Of a stretch of DNA of 64,000 nucleotides, positions 13,201 through 26,920 are shown in pieces. Position 1 is the first letter of the stretch. Each line of letters begins with the position of its first letter. This DNA is from Deroplatys truncata (taxonomy: Eukaryota > Arthropoda > Insecta > Mantodea > Mantidae): the NCBI GenBank assembly GCA_030765065.1, contig CM060990.1, forward strand, positions 8,706,001 to 8,770,000. Reading direction: 5' to 3'. Under the pieces are notes generated by a model that did not search any database, was not told the origin of the DNA, and saw only the letters and a list, made by a program, of their open reading frames with translations. Made by a program: the position numbers and the translations under genes.

Positions 13201-14949
13201 GTTTGCTATAAGGCTAACCTAGCACAGCTTAGAGCAATGCCAGTTGGAATCTAGTCTACCCTGATGTTTACCTAGTACAGCTTAGAGCAATGACAGTGTG
13301 TACTTGTTTACTATAAGGTTAACATAGTACAGCTTAGAGCAATGACAGTGTGTACTTGTTTAATATAAGGCTAACCTGGTACAGCTTAGAGCAATGCCAG
13401 TGAGAAACTAGCCTACTCCGAACTTAACCTAGTACAGCCAAGAGCAATGCCGGTGAGAAACTAGTTTACTCTGATGTTTACCTAGTACAGCTTAATGCAA
13501 TGCCAGTGAGAAACTAGTCTACTCTGATATTTACCTAGTACAGCTTAGAGCAATGCCAGTGAGAAACTAGTCTACTCTGATGTTTACCTAGTACAGCTTA
13601 GAGCAATGCCAGTGAGAAACTAGTCTACTCTGATGTTCACCTAGTACAGCTTAGAGCAATGCGAGTGAGAAACTAGTCTACTCTGATGTTTACCTAGTAC
13701 AGCTTAGAGCAATGCCAGTGAGAAACTAGTCTACTCTGATGTTTACCTACTACAGCTTAGAGCAATGACACTGAGTACTTGTTTACTATAAGGTTAATCT
13801 AGTACAGTTTAGAGCAATGACAGTGTGTACATGTTTACTATAAGGTTAACCTAGTACAGTTAGAGCCATGACAGTGTGTACTTGTTTACTATAAGCTTAA
13901 CCTAGTACAGCTTGGAGCACTGATAGTGAGTATTTTTTACTATAAGGTAAAGCTAGTACAGCATAGAGCAATGCCAGTGAGAGTCTAGTCTACTCTGAGG
14001 TTTACCTAGTACAGCTTAGAGCAATGCCAGTGAGACACTAATCTACTCTGAGGTTTACCTCGTTCAGCTTAGAGCAATGCCAGTGAGAAATTAGTCTACC
14101 ATGAGATTTACCTAGTACAGATAAGAGCAATGGCAATGAGAAACTAGTCTACTCTGAGGATTACCTGGTTCAGCTTAGAGCAATGCCAGTGAGAAATTAG
14201 TCTACCATGAGGATTACCTACTACAGCTCAGAGCGATGGCAATGAGAAACTCGCCTACCCTGAAGTTTAACTAGTACAGCTTAGAGCAATGTCAGCGAGA
14301 AACTAGTCTACCATGAGGTTTACCTAATACAGCTTAGAGCAATGTCAGCGAGAAATTAGTCTACCATGAGGTTTACCTAGTACAGCTTAGAGCAATGCCA
14401 GTGAGTACTTCTTTAATATAAGGTTAACCTAGTACAGCTTAGAGCAATGCCAATGAGCGCTTGTTCACTCTAAGGTTTACCTAGTACAGCTAGGAGCAAT
14501 GCCAGTGAGAAACTAGTCTACTCTGAGGTTTACCTAGTACAGCTTAGAGCAATGAGAGTGAGAAACTAGTCTACTCTGAGGTTTACCTAGTATAGCTTAG
14601 AGCAATGACGGTGAGAAAATGGTCTACTCTGTGGTTTACAAAGTACAGCTTAGAGCAATGTCAGCGAGAAACTGGTGTACCATGAGGTTTACCTAGTACA
14701 GCTTAGAGCAGTTGCAGCGAGAAATTAGTCTACCATGAGGTTTAGCTAGTACAGTTTAGAGCAATGCAAGTGAGAAATTAACCTACCATGAGGTTTACCT
14801 ACTACAGTTTAGAGCAGTGGCAATGAGAAACTAGTCTACTCAAAGGTTTACCTAGTACAGCTTAGAGCAATGACAGTGAGAAACTAGTCTACTCTGAGGT
14901 ATACCTAGTACAGCTTAGAGCAATGATAGTGAGAAACTAGTCTACTCTG

Positions 14950-16250
14950 AGGTTTACCTAGTACAGCTTAGAGCAATGCCAGTGTTTACTTGTTTACTAT
15001 AAGGGTAACCTAGTACAGCTTAGAACAATGCCAGTGTGTACTTGTTTACTATAAGGGTAACCTAGTACAGCTTAGAGCAATGCCAGTGAGTACTTGTTTA
15101 CTATAAGGGTAACCTAGTACAGCTTAGAGCAATGCCAGTGTGTACTTGTTTACTATAAGGGTAACCTAGTACAGCTTAGAGCAATGCCAGTGTGTACTTG
15201 TTTACTATAAGGGTAACCTAGTACAGCTTAGAGCAATGCCAGTGTGTACTTGTTTACTATAAGGGTAACCTAGTACAGCTTAGAGCAATGCCAGTGTGTA
15301 CTTGTTTACTATAAGGGTAACCTAGTACAGCTTAGAGCAATGCCAGTGTGTACTTGTTTACTATAAGGGTAACCTAGTACAGCTTAGAGCAATGCCAGTG
15401 AGTACTTGATTACTATAAGGGTAACCTAGTACAGCTTAGAGCAATGCCAGTGTGTACTTGTTTACTATAAGGGTAACCTAGTACAGCTTAGAGCAATGCC
15501 AGTGTGTACTTGTTTACTATAAGGGTAACCTAGTACAGCTTAGAGCAATGCCAGTGTGTACTTGTTTACTATAAGGGTAACCTAGTACAGCTTAGAGCAA
15601 TGCCAGTGTATACTTGTTTACTATAAGGGTAACCTAGTACAGCTTAGAGCAATGCCAGTGTGTACTTGTTTACTATAAGGGTAACCTAGTACAGCTTAGA
15701 ACAATGCCAGTGTGTACTTGTTTACTATAAGAGTAACCTAGTACAGCTTAGAGCAATGCCAGTGTGTACTTGTTTACTATAAGGGTAACCTAGTACAGCT
15801 TAGAACAATGCCAGTGTGTACTTGTTTACTATAAGGGTAACCTAGTACAGCTTAGAGCAATCCCAGTGAGTACTTGTTTACTATAAGGGTAACCTAGTAC
15901 AGCTTAGAGCAATGCCAGTGTGTACTTGTTTACTATAAGGGTAACCTAGTACAGCTTAGCGCAATGCCAGTGAATACTTGTTTACTATAAGGGTAACCTA
16001 GTACAGCTTAGAGCAATGCCAGTGTGTACTTGTTTACTATAAGGGTAACCTAGTACAGCTTAGAGCAATGCCAGTGTGTACTTGTTTACTATAAGGGTAA
16101 CCTAGTACAGCTTAGAGCAATGCCAGTGAGTACTTGTTTACTATAAGGGTAACCTAGTACAGCTTAGAGCAATGCCAGTGTGTACTTGTTTACTATAAGG
16201 GTAACCTAGTACAGCTTAGAGCAATGCCAGTGAGTACTTGTTTACTATAA
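14950..16250 (+). repeat. Homogeneous type-B block, exact 52-bp register
   Basis: The variant word gggtaacc recurs from 15003 to 16199, a span of 1196 bases. This is exactly 23 intervals of 52, so 24 consecutive monomers without a length change. Differences between units are few single substitutions (for example tgtgtac versus gagtac, and gagcaatg versus gaacaatg). This is the least diverged stretch in the array and so probably the most recently amplified. Confidence 0.85.
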
Positions 16251-19200
16251 GGTTAACCTAGTACAGCTTAGAGCAATGACAGCGAGAAACTAGTCTACTG
16301 TGAGGTTTACCTAGTACAGCTTAGAGCAATGCCAATGAGCACTTGTTCACTCTAAGGTTTACCTAGTACAGCTAGGAGCAATGCCAGTGAGAAACTAGTC
16401 TATTTTGAGGTTTACATGGATCAGCTTAGAGCAATGGCAGTGAGAAGGTAATCTACTCTGAGGATTACATGGATCAGCGGAGAGCAATGCCAGTGAGAAA
16501 GTAATCTACTCTGAGGATTAAATGGATCAGCTTAGAGCAATGCCAGTGAGAAACTTGTCTACTCTGAGGTTTACCTAGTACAGCTTAGAGCAATGCCAGT
16601 GAGTACTTGTTTATAATAAGCTTAACCTAGTACAGCTTAGAGCAATTCCAGTGAGTGCTTGTTTACTACAAAGTTATCCTAGTACAGCTTAGAGCAATTC
16701 CAGTGAGTACTGGTTTACTACAAGGTTAACCTAGCACAGCTTAGAGCAATTCCAGTGAGTGCTTGTTTACTATAAAGTTAAATTAGTACAGATTAGAGCA
16801 ATGTCTGTGAGTACTTATTTACTATCAGGTTAACCTAGTACAGCTTATCGAAATGCCAGTGAGTACTTGTTTACTATAAATTTAACCTAGTGCAGCTAAG
16901 AGCAATGCCAGTGAGTACTTGTTTCTATAAGGTTAAACTAGTACAGCTTAGAGCAATGCCAGTGAGTACTTGTTTACTATAAGGTTAACCTAGTACAGCT
17001 TAGAGCAATGACAGTGAGAAACTAGTCTACTCTGTGGTTTACCTAATACAGCTTAAAGCAATTCCAGTCAGTACTTCTTTACTATAAGGTTAACCTAGTA
17101 CAGCTTAGATCAATGCTAGAGAGAAACTAGTCTCTTCTGAAGTTTACCTAGTACAGCTTAGAGCCACGTCAGTGTGTACTTGTTTACTATAAGTATAACC
17201 TAGTACAGCTTAGAGCAATGCCAGTGAGTATTTGTTTACTTTAAGTTTATTCTTGTACAGCTTAGAGCAATGCCAGTGAGAAACTAGTCTACTATGATGT
17301 TTTCATAGTACAGCCAAGAGCAATGCTGGTGAGAAACTAGTCTACTCTGATGTTTACCTAGTACAGCTTAGAGCAATGCCAGTGAAAAACTAGTCTACCC
17401 TAATGTTTACTTAGTACAGCTTAGAGCAATGCCAGTGAGAAACTAGTCTACTCTGATATTTACCTAGTATAGCTTAGAGCAATGACAATGAGTAACTAGT
17501 CTATTCTGAGGTTTACCTAGTACAGCTTAGAGCAATGCCAGTGAGTACTTCTTTAACATAATGTTAACCTAGTACAGCTTAGAGCAATGCCAGTGAGTAC
17601 TTGTTCACTCTAAGGTTTTCCTAGTACAGCTAGGAGCAAAGCCAGTGAGAAACTTGTCTACTCTGAAGTTTTCCAAGTACAGCTTAGAGCAATGCCAGTG
17701 AGAAACTAGTCTACTCTGAAGTTTACCTAGTACAGCTTAGAGCAATGTCAGCTAGAAACTTGTCTACAATGAGGTTTACCTAGTACAGCTTATGGCAATG
17801 TCAGCGCGAAATTAGTCTACCATGAGGTTTACGTAGTACAGCTTAGAGCAATTTTAGTAATAAATTAGTCTACCATGAGGTTTACTTACTACAGCTTAAA
17901 GCAATGGCAATGAGAAACCAGTCTACTCTGTAGTTTACCTACTACAGCCTAGAACAATGACAGTGAGAAAGTAGTCTTCTCTGAGGTTTACCTAGTACAG
18001 TTTAGAGCAATGCCAGTGAGTACTTGTTTATTATAAGGTTAACCTAGTACAGATTAGAGCAATGCCAGTGAGTACTTGTTTACTATAAGGTTAAACTAGT
18101 ACAGCTTAAAAGCAATGCCAGTGAGTACATGTTTAATATAAGGTTAAACTAGTACAGGTTAGAGCAATACCAGTGAGAAACAAGTCTACTCTGAGGTTTA
18201 CCTAGTAGAGCTTAGAGCAATGACAGTGAGTACTTGTTTACTATATATTATCCTAGTACAGCTTAGAGCAATGCCAGTGAGAAGCTAGTCTACTCTGAGG
18301 TTTACCTAGTACAGTTTAGAGCATTGACAGTGAGTACTTGTTTACTATAAGGCTAACCTAGTACAGTTTAGAGCAATGACAGTGTGTACTTGTTTACTAT
18401 AAGGTTAACATAGTACAGCTTAGCGCAATGACAGTGTGTACTTGTTTACTATAAGGCTAACCTGGTACAGCTTAGAGCAATGCCAGTGAGAAACTAGCCT
18501 ACTTCGAACTTTACCTAGTACAGCCAAGAGCAATGCCGGTGAGAAACTAGTTTACTCTGATGTTTACCTAGTACAGCTTAGAGCGATGCCAGTGAGAGAC
18601 TAGTCTACTCTGATGTTTACCTACTACAGTTTAGAGCAATGACAGTGTGTACTTGTTTACTATAAGCTTAACCTAGTACAGCTTGGAGCACTGATAGTGA
18701 GTATTTTTTACTATAAGGTAAAACTAGTACAGCATAGAGCAATGCCAGTGAGAGTCTAGTCTACTCTGAGGTTTACCTAGTACAGCTTAGAGCAATGCCA
18801 GTGAGAAACTTATCTACTCTGAGGTTTACCTCGTTCAGCTTAGAGCTATGCCAGTGAGAAATTAGTCTACCATGAGATTTACCTAGTACAGATAAGAGCA
18901 ATGGCAATGAGAAACTAGTCTACTCTGAGGATTACCTGGTTCAGCTTAGAGCAATGCCAGTGAGAAATTAGTCTACCATGAGGATTACCTACTACAGCTC
19001 AGAGCGATGGCAATGAGAAACTAGCCTACCCTGAAGTTTACCTAGTACAGCTTAGAGCAAAGTCAGCGAGAAATTACTCTACCATGGGTTTTACCTAGTA
19101 CAGCTTAGAGCAATGTCAGCGAGAAATTACTCTACCATGGGGTTTACCTAGTACAGCTTAGAGCAAAGTCAGCGAGAAATTACTCTACCATGAGGTATAC

Positions 19201-22200
19201 CTAGTACAGCTTAGAGCAATGTCAGCGAGAAATTAGTCTACCATGAGGTTTACCTAGTACAGCTTAGAGCAAAGTCAGCGAGAAATTACTCTACCATGAG
19301 GTATACCTAGTACAGCTTAGAGCAATGTCAGCGAGAAATTAGTCTACCATGAGGTGTACCTAATACAGCTTAGAGCAATAACAATGAGAAACTTGTCTAC
19401 CCTGAAGTCTACCTAGTACAGCTTAGAGCAATGACATTGAGAAACTAGTCTACTCAGAGGTTTACCTAGTACAGCTTACAGCAGTTGCAGCGAGATATTA
19501 GTCTACCATGAGGTTTAGCTAGTACAGTTTAGAGCAATGCAAGTGAGAAATTAATCTACCATGAGGTTTACCTACTACAGTTTAGAGCAATAGCAATGAG
19601 AAACTAGTCTACTCAGAGGTTTACCTAGTACAGCTTAGAGCAATGACAGTGAGGAACTAGTCTACTCTGAGGTTTACCTAGTACAGCTTAGAGCAATGAC
19701 AGTGAGAAACTAGTCTACTCTGAGGTTTATCTAGTACAGCTTAGAGCAATGACAGTGAGAAACTAGTCTACTCTGAGGTTTACCTAGTACAGCTTAGAGC
19801 AATGCCAGTGTGTACTTGTTTACTATAAGGGTAACCTAGTACAGCTTAGAGCAATGCCAGTGAGTACTTGTTTACTATAAGGTTAAACTAGTACAGCTTA
19901 GAGCAGTTCCAGTGAGTACTTGTTTACTATAAGGTTAACCTAGTACAGCTTAGAGCAATGCCAGCGAGAAATTCGTCTACCATGAGGTTTATCTACTACA
20001 GCTTAGAGCAATGGCAATGAAAAACTAGTCTACTCTGAAGGTTACCTAGTACTGCTTTGAGCAATGACAGTGAGAAACTAGTTTACTCTGATGTTTACTT
20101 AGTACAGCTCAGAGCAATGCGAGTGAGAAACTAGTCTACTCTGATGTTTACCTACTACAGCTTAGAGCAATGACAGTGAGTACTTGTTTACTATAAGGTT
20201 AACCTAGTACAGTTTAGAGCAATGACAGTGTGTACTTGTTTATTATAAGGTTAACCTAGTACAGCTTTGAGCCATGACAGTGAGTACTTGTTTACTATAA
20301 GGTTAACCTAGTACAGTTTAGAGCAATGACAGTGTGTACTTGTTTATTATAAGGTTAACCTAGTACAGCTTAGAGCCATGACAGTGAGTACTTGTTTACT
20401 ATAAGGTTAACCTAGTACAGTTTAGAGCAATGACAGTGTGTACTTGTTTATTATAAGGTTAACCTAGTACAGCTTAGAGCCATGACAGTGAGTACTTGTT
20501 TACTATAAGGTTAACCTAGTACAGTTTAGAGCAATGACAGTGAGTACTTGTTTACTATAAGCTTAACCTAGTACAGTTTAGAGCAATGACAGTGAGTACT
20601 TGTTTACTATAAGGTTAACCTAGTACAGTTTAGAGCAATGACAGTGAGTACTTGTTTACTATAAGCTTAACCTAGTACAGTTTACAGCAATGATAGTGTG
20701 TACTTGTTTATTATAAGGTTAACCTAGTACAGTTTAGAGCAATGACAGTGAGTACTTGTTTACTATAAGGTTAACCTAGTAGAGTTTAGAGCAATGACAG
20801 TGTGCACGTGTTTATTATAAGGTTAACCTAGTACAGCTTAGAGCCATGACAGTGTGAACTTGTTTACTATAAGGTTAACCTAGTACAGCTATGAGCAATG
20901 ATAGTGAGTACTTATTTACTATAAGCTTAACCTAGTTCAGCTTGGAGCACTGATAGTGAGTATTTGTTTGCTATAAGGTAAAACTAGTACAGCATAGAGC
21001 AATGCCAGTGAGAGTCTAGTCTACTCTGAGGTTTACCAAGTACAGCTTAGAGCAATGCCAGTGAGAAACTAAGCTACTCTGAGGTTAACTCGTTCAGCTT
21101 AGACCAGTGATATTGAGTAACTAGTCTACTCTGAGGTTTACCCAGTACAGCTTAGAGCAATGACAGTGAGAAACTAGTCTACTCTGAGGTTTACCTCGTT
21201 CAGCTTAGAGCAATGACAGTGAGAAACTAGTCTACTCTGAGGTTTAACTAGTACAGCTTAGAGCAATGACAGTGAGAAACTAGTCTACTCTGAGGTTTAC
21301 CTAGTACAGCTTAGAGAAATGCCAGTGAGAAATTAGTCTTCCATGAGATTTACCTAGTACAGATAGGAGCAATGGCAGTGAGAAACTAGTCTACTCTGAG
21401 GATTACCTGGTTCAGCTTAGAGCAATGCCAGTGAGAAATTAGTCTTCCATGAGGATTTCCTACTACAGCTCAGAGCGATGGCAATGAGAAACTAGCCTAC
21501 CCTGAAGTTTACCTAGTACAGCTTAGAGCAATGTCAGCGAGAAATTACTCTACCATGGGGTTTACCTAGTACAGCTTAGAGCAAAGTCACCGAGAAACTA
21601 GTCTACTATGAGGTTTACTTAATACAGCTTAGAGCAATGTCAGCGAGAAATTAGTCTACCATGAGGTTTACCTAGTACAGCTTAGAGCAATGCCAGTGAG
21701 TACTTCTTTAATATAAGGTTAACCTAGTACAGCTTAGAGCAATGCCAATGAGCGCTTGTTCACTCTAAGGTTTACCTAGTACAGCTAGGAGCAATGCCAG
21801 TGAGAAACTAGACTACTCTGAGGTTTACCTAGTACAGCTTAGAGCAATGAGAGTGAGAAACTAGTATACCATGAGGTTTACCTAGTACAGCTTAGAGCAG
21901 TTGCAGCGAGAAATTAGTCTACCATGAGGTTTAGCTAGTACAGTTTAGAGCAATGCAAGTGAGAAATTAATCTACCATGAGGTTTACCTACTACAGTTTA
22001 GAGCAATGGCAATGAGAAACTAGTCTACTCTGAGGTTTATCTAGTACAGCTTAGAGCAATGACAGTGAGAAACTAGTCTACTCTGAGGTTTACCTAGTAC
22101 AGCTTAGAGCAATGCCAGTGAGTACTTGTTTACTATAAGGGTAACCTAGTACAGCTTAGAGCAATGCCAGTGTGTACTTGTTTACTATAAGGGTAACCTA

Positions 22201-25200
22201 GTACAGCTTAGAGCAATGCCAGTGTGTACTTGTTTACTATAAGGTTAAACTAGTACAGCTTAGAGCAATGCCAGTGAGTACTTGTTTACTACAAGGTTAA
22301 CCTAGTACAGCTTAGAGCAATGCCAGTGTGTACTTGTTTACTATAAGGTTAAACTAGTACAGCTTAGAGCAATGCCAGTGTGTACTTGTTTACTATGAGG
22401 TTAAACTAGTACAGCTTAGAGCAATGCCAGTGAGTACATGTTTACTATAAGGTTAACCTAGTACAGCTTAGAGCAATGACAGCGAGAAACTAGTCTACTG
22501 TGAGGTTTACCTAGTACAGCTTAGAGCAATGCCAATGAGCGCTTGTTCACTCTAAGGTTTACCTAGTACAGCTAGGAGCAATGCCAGTGAGAAACTAGTC
22601 TACTCTGAAGTTTACCAAGTACAGCTTAGAGCAATGCCAGTGAGAAACTAGTCTAATCTTAGGTTTACTAGTACAGCTTAGAGCATTGCCAGTGAGAAAC
22701 TAGTCTATTTTGAGGTTTACATGGATCAGCTTAGAGCAATGCCAGTGAGAAAGTAATCTACTCTGAGGATTACATGGATCAGCGGAGAGCAATGCCAGTG
22801 AGAATGTAATCTACTCTGAGGATTAAATGGATCAGCTTAGAGCAATGCCAGTGAGAAAGTAATCTACTCGGAGAATTACCTAGTACAGCTTAGAGCAATG
22901 ACAGTGAGAAACTTGTCTACTCTGAGGTTTACCTAGTACAGCTTAGAGCAATGCCAGTGAGTACTTGTTTACTATAAGCTTAACCTAGTACAGCTTAGAG
23001 CAATTCCAGTGTGTACTTGTTTACTATAAGGCTAACCTAGTACAGCTTAGAGCAATGACAGTGAGTACTTGTTTACTACAAGGTTAACCTAGTACAGCTT
23101 AGAGCAATTCCAGTGAGTGCTTGTTTACTATAAGGTTAAACTAGTACAGATTAGAGCAATGTCAGTGAGTACTTATTTACTATCAGGTTAACCTAGTACA
23201 CCTTAGAGAAATGCCAGTGAGTACTTGTTTACTATAAAGTTAACCTAGTGCAGCTAAGAGCAATGCCAGTGAGTACTTGTTTACTATAAGGTTAAACTAG
23301 TACAGCTTAGAGCAATGCCAGTGAGTGCTTGTTTACTATAAGGTTAACCTAGTACAGCTTAGAGTAATGACAGTGAGAAACTAGTCTACTCTGTGGTTTA
23401 CCTAGTACAGCTTAAAGCAATTCCAGTCAGTACTTCTTTACTATGAGGTTAACCTAGTACAGCTTAGAGCAATGCTAGAGAGAAACTAGTCTCTTCTGAA
23501 GTTTACCTAGTACAGCTTAGAGTAGTGCCAGTGAGAAACTAGTCTAATCTGAGGTTTACTAGTACAGCTTAGAGCAATGTCAGTGTGTACTTGTTTACCA
23601 TAAGTATAACCTAGTACAGCTTAGAGCAATGCCAGTGAGTACTTGTTTACTTTAAGTTTATTCTTGTACAGCTTAGAGCAATGCCAGTGAGAAACTAGTC
23701 TACTATGATGTTTTCATAGTACAGCCAAGAGCAATGCTGGTGAGAAGCTAGTCTACTCTGATGTTTACCTAGTACAGCTTAGAGCAATGCCAGTGAAAAA
23801 CTAGTCTACACTGATATTTACCTAGGACAGCTTAGTGCAATGCCAGTGAGAAACTAGTCTACCCTAATGTTTACCAAGTACAGCTTAGAGCAATGCCAGT
23901 GAGAAACTAGTCTACTCTGATATTTACCTAGTATAGCTTAGAGCAATGACATCGAGTAACTAGTCTACTCTGAGGTTTACCTAGTACAGCTAGGAGCAAT
24001 GCCAGTGAGTACTTGTTCACTCTAAGGTTTACCTAGTACAGCTTAGAGCAATGCCAGTGAGAAACTAGTCTACTCTGAGTTTTAGTAGTACAGCTTAGAG
24101 CAATGCCAGTGAGAAACTAGTCTACTCTGAGGTTAACCTAGTACAGCTTAGAGCAATGACAGTGAGAAACTAGTCTAATTTGAGGTTAACCTAGTACAGC
24201 ATAGTTCAATGACAGTGAGAAACTAGTCTGCACTGAGGTTAACCTAGTACTTTTTGGAGCAATGACAATGAGAAAGTAGTCTACTCTGAGGTTTACATGG
24301 CTCAGCTTAGAGCAATGCCAGTGAGAAATTAGTCTACCATGAGGTTTACCTAGTAAAGCTAAGAGCAATGGCAATGAGATACCAGTCTACTCTCAGGATT
24401 ACATGGTTCAGCTTAGAGCCATGACAGTGAGAACGTAATCTACTCTGAGGATTACATTGATCAGCTTAGAGCAATGCCAGTGAGAAAGTAATCTACTCTG
24501 AGCATTACATGGATCAGCTTAGAGCAATGCCAGTGAGAAATTAGTCTACCATGAGGTTTACCTAGTAAAGCTAAGAGCAATGGCAATGAGATACCAGTCT
24601 ACTCTCAGGATTACATGGTTCAGCTTAGAGCCATGACAGTGAGAACGTAATCTACTCTGAGGATTACATGGATCAGCTTAGAGCAATGCCAGTGAGAAAG
24701 TAATCTACTCTGAGCATTACATGGATCAGCTTAGAGCAATGCCAGTGAGAAAGTAATCTACTCTGAGGATTACCTAGTACAGCTTAGAGCAATGACAGTG
24801 AGTACTTGTTTACTATAAGGTTAACCTAGTACAGCTTAGAGCAATGCCAGTGAGAAAGTAATCTACTCTGAGCATTACATGGATCAGCTTAGAGCAATGC
24901 CAGTGAGAAAGTAATCTACTCTGAGGATTACCTAGTACAGCTTAGAGCAATGACAGTGAGTACTTGTTTACTATAAGGTTAACCTAGTACAGCTTAGAGC
25001 AATGATAGTGAGTATTTGTTTACCATAAGGGTAACCTAGTACAGCTTAGAGCAATGCCAGTGAGAAACTAGTCTACTATGAGGTTTACCTCGTTCAGCTT
25101 AGAGCAGTGATAATGAGTAATTAGTCTACTTTGAGGTTTACTTGGTTTAGCATAGAGCAATGACAGTGAGAAACCAGTCTACTCTGATGTTAACTGGTTC

Positions 25201-25479
25201 AGCTTAGAGCTATGCTAGTGATAAACTAGTCTAATCTGAGGATTACCTGGTGCAGCTTAGAGCAATGCCAGTGAGAAACTAGTTTACTCTGAGGATTACC
25301 TGGTTCAGCTTAGAGCAGTGACAATGAGAAACTAGTGTACTTTAAGGTTTACCAGTTGAAGCTTAAATCAAAGCCAAAGACAAACTAGTCTACTCTGATG
25401 TTTTCCTCGTACAGCTTAGAGCAATGACAGTGAGTACTTGTTTACTATAAGGTTAAACTAGTACAGCTAGGAGCAATGC

Positions 25480-26800
25480 CAGTGAGAAACTAGTCTACTC
25501 TGAGGATTACCTGGTTCAGCTTAGAGCAATGCCAATGAGAAACTAGTCTACTCTGAGGATTACCTGGTTCAGCTTAGAGCAATGCCAGTGAGAAACTAGT
25601 CTACTCTGAGGATTACCTGGTTCAGCTTAGAGCAATGCCAATGAGAAAGTAATCTACTCTGAGGATTACCTGGTTCAGCTTAGAGCAATGCCAGTGAGAA
25701 ACTAGTCTACTCTGAGGATTACCTGGTTCAGCTTAGAGCAATGCCAATGAGAAGCTAGTCTACTCTGAGGATTACCTGGTTCAGCTTAGAGCAATGCCAG
25801 TGAGAAACTAGTCTACTCTGAGGATTACCTGGTTCAGCTTAGAGCAATGCCAATGAGAAAGTAATCTACTCTGAGGATTACCTGGTTCAGCTTAGAGCAA
25901 TGCCAGTGAGAAACTAGTCTACTCTGAGGATTACCTGGTTCAGCTTAGAGCAATGCCAATGAGAAACTAGTCTACTCTGAGGATTACCTGGTTCAGCTTA
26001 GAGCAATGCCAGTGAGAAACTAGTCTACTCTGAGGATTACCTGGTTCAGCTTAGAGCAATGCCAATGAGAAAGTAATCTACTCTGAGGATTACCTGGTTC
26101 AGCTTAGAGCAATGCTAGTGAGAAACTAGTCTACTCTGAGGATTACCTGGTTCAGCTTAGAGCAATGCCAATGAGAAACTAGTCTACTCTGAGGATTACC
26201 TGGTTCAGCTTAGAGCAATGCCAATGAGAAACTAGTCTACTCTGAGGATTACCTGGTTCAGCTTAGAGCAATGCCAATGAGAAACTAGTCTACTCTGAGG
26301 ATTACCTGGTTCAGCTTAGAGCAATGCCAATGAGAAACTAGTCTACTCTGAGGATTACCTGGTTCAGCTTAGAGCAATGCCAGTGAGAAACTAGTCTACT
26401 CTGAGGATTACCTGGTTTAGCTTAGAGCAATGCCAATGAGAAGGTAATCTACTCTGAGGATTACCTGGTTCAGCTTAGAGCAATGCCAGTGAGAAACTAG
26501 TCTACTCTGAGGATTACCTGGTTTAGCTTAGAGCAATGCCAATGAGAAAGTAATCTACTCTGAGGATTACCTGGTTCAGCTTAGAGCAATGCCAGTGAGA
26601 AACTAGTCTACTCTGAGGATTACCTGGTTCAGCTTAGAGCAATGCCAGTGAGAAACTAGTCTACTCTGAGGATTACCTGGTTTAGCTTAGAGCAATGCCA
26701 GTGAGAAACTAGTCTACTCTGAGGATTACCTGGTTCAGCTTAGAGCAATGCCAATGAGAAAGTAATCTACTCTGAGGTTTACCTGGTTCAGCTTAGAGCA
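25480..26800 (+). repeat. Homogeneous type-A block with 106-bp dimer pattern
   Basis: About 25 monomers of 53 bp share the right half ggattacctggttcagctt. Many alternate between gccagtgagaaactagtc and gccaatgagaaagtaatc or gccaatgagaaactagtc, giving a 106-bp dimer register that partly breaks down after 26160. This is the distal end of the array; from about 26800 the monomers decay and end near 26920. Confidence 0.75.
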
Positions 26801-26920
26801 ATGACATTGAGAAACTAGTCTTGTCTGAGGTTTACCTCTTTCAGATTAGAGCAATGCCAGTGAGAAGCTAATCTATTCTGAAGCTTACCTAGTGCAGTTG
26901 AGGCAACTGATAATGAGAGT

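Larger units (their letters stand above)
4276..26920 (+). repeat. Main satellite array, 52/53-bp monomers
   Basis: About 22.6 kb of head-to-tail monomers, roughly 430 copies by length. The shared half of the monomer is ctagtacagcttagagcaat. The other half comes in two main forms. Type A (53 bp) has gagaaactagtctactctga followed by ggtttac or ggattac. Type B (52 bp) has gagtacttgtttactataag followed by gttaac or ggtaac. A minor A variant has gtaatctactctgaggatta followed by catggatcag. Types are mixed through the array in long blocks. All six frames are closed by stops within most monomers, so it is not coding. No transposon interrupts the core. Kb-scale blocks recur (see findings). It could be pericentromeric, heterochromatic or a long intergenic satellite; the window alone cannot say which. 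Confidence 0.95.

Noticed and set aside
4276..26920. Regularly spaced repeats, CRISPR-like at first glance
   Set aside because: Repeats are head to tail with no unique spacers, both halves of the unit repeat, and the DNA is eukaryotic. This is a satellite.
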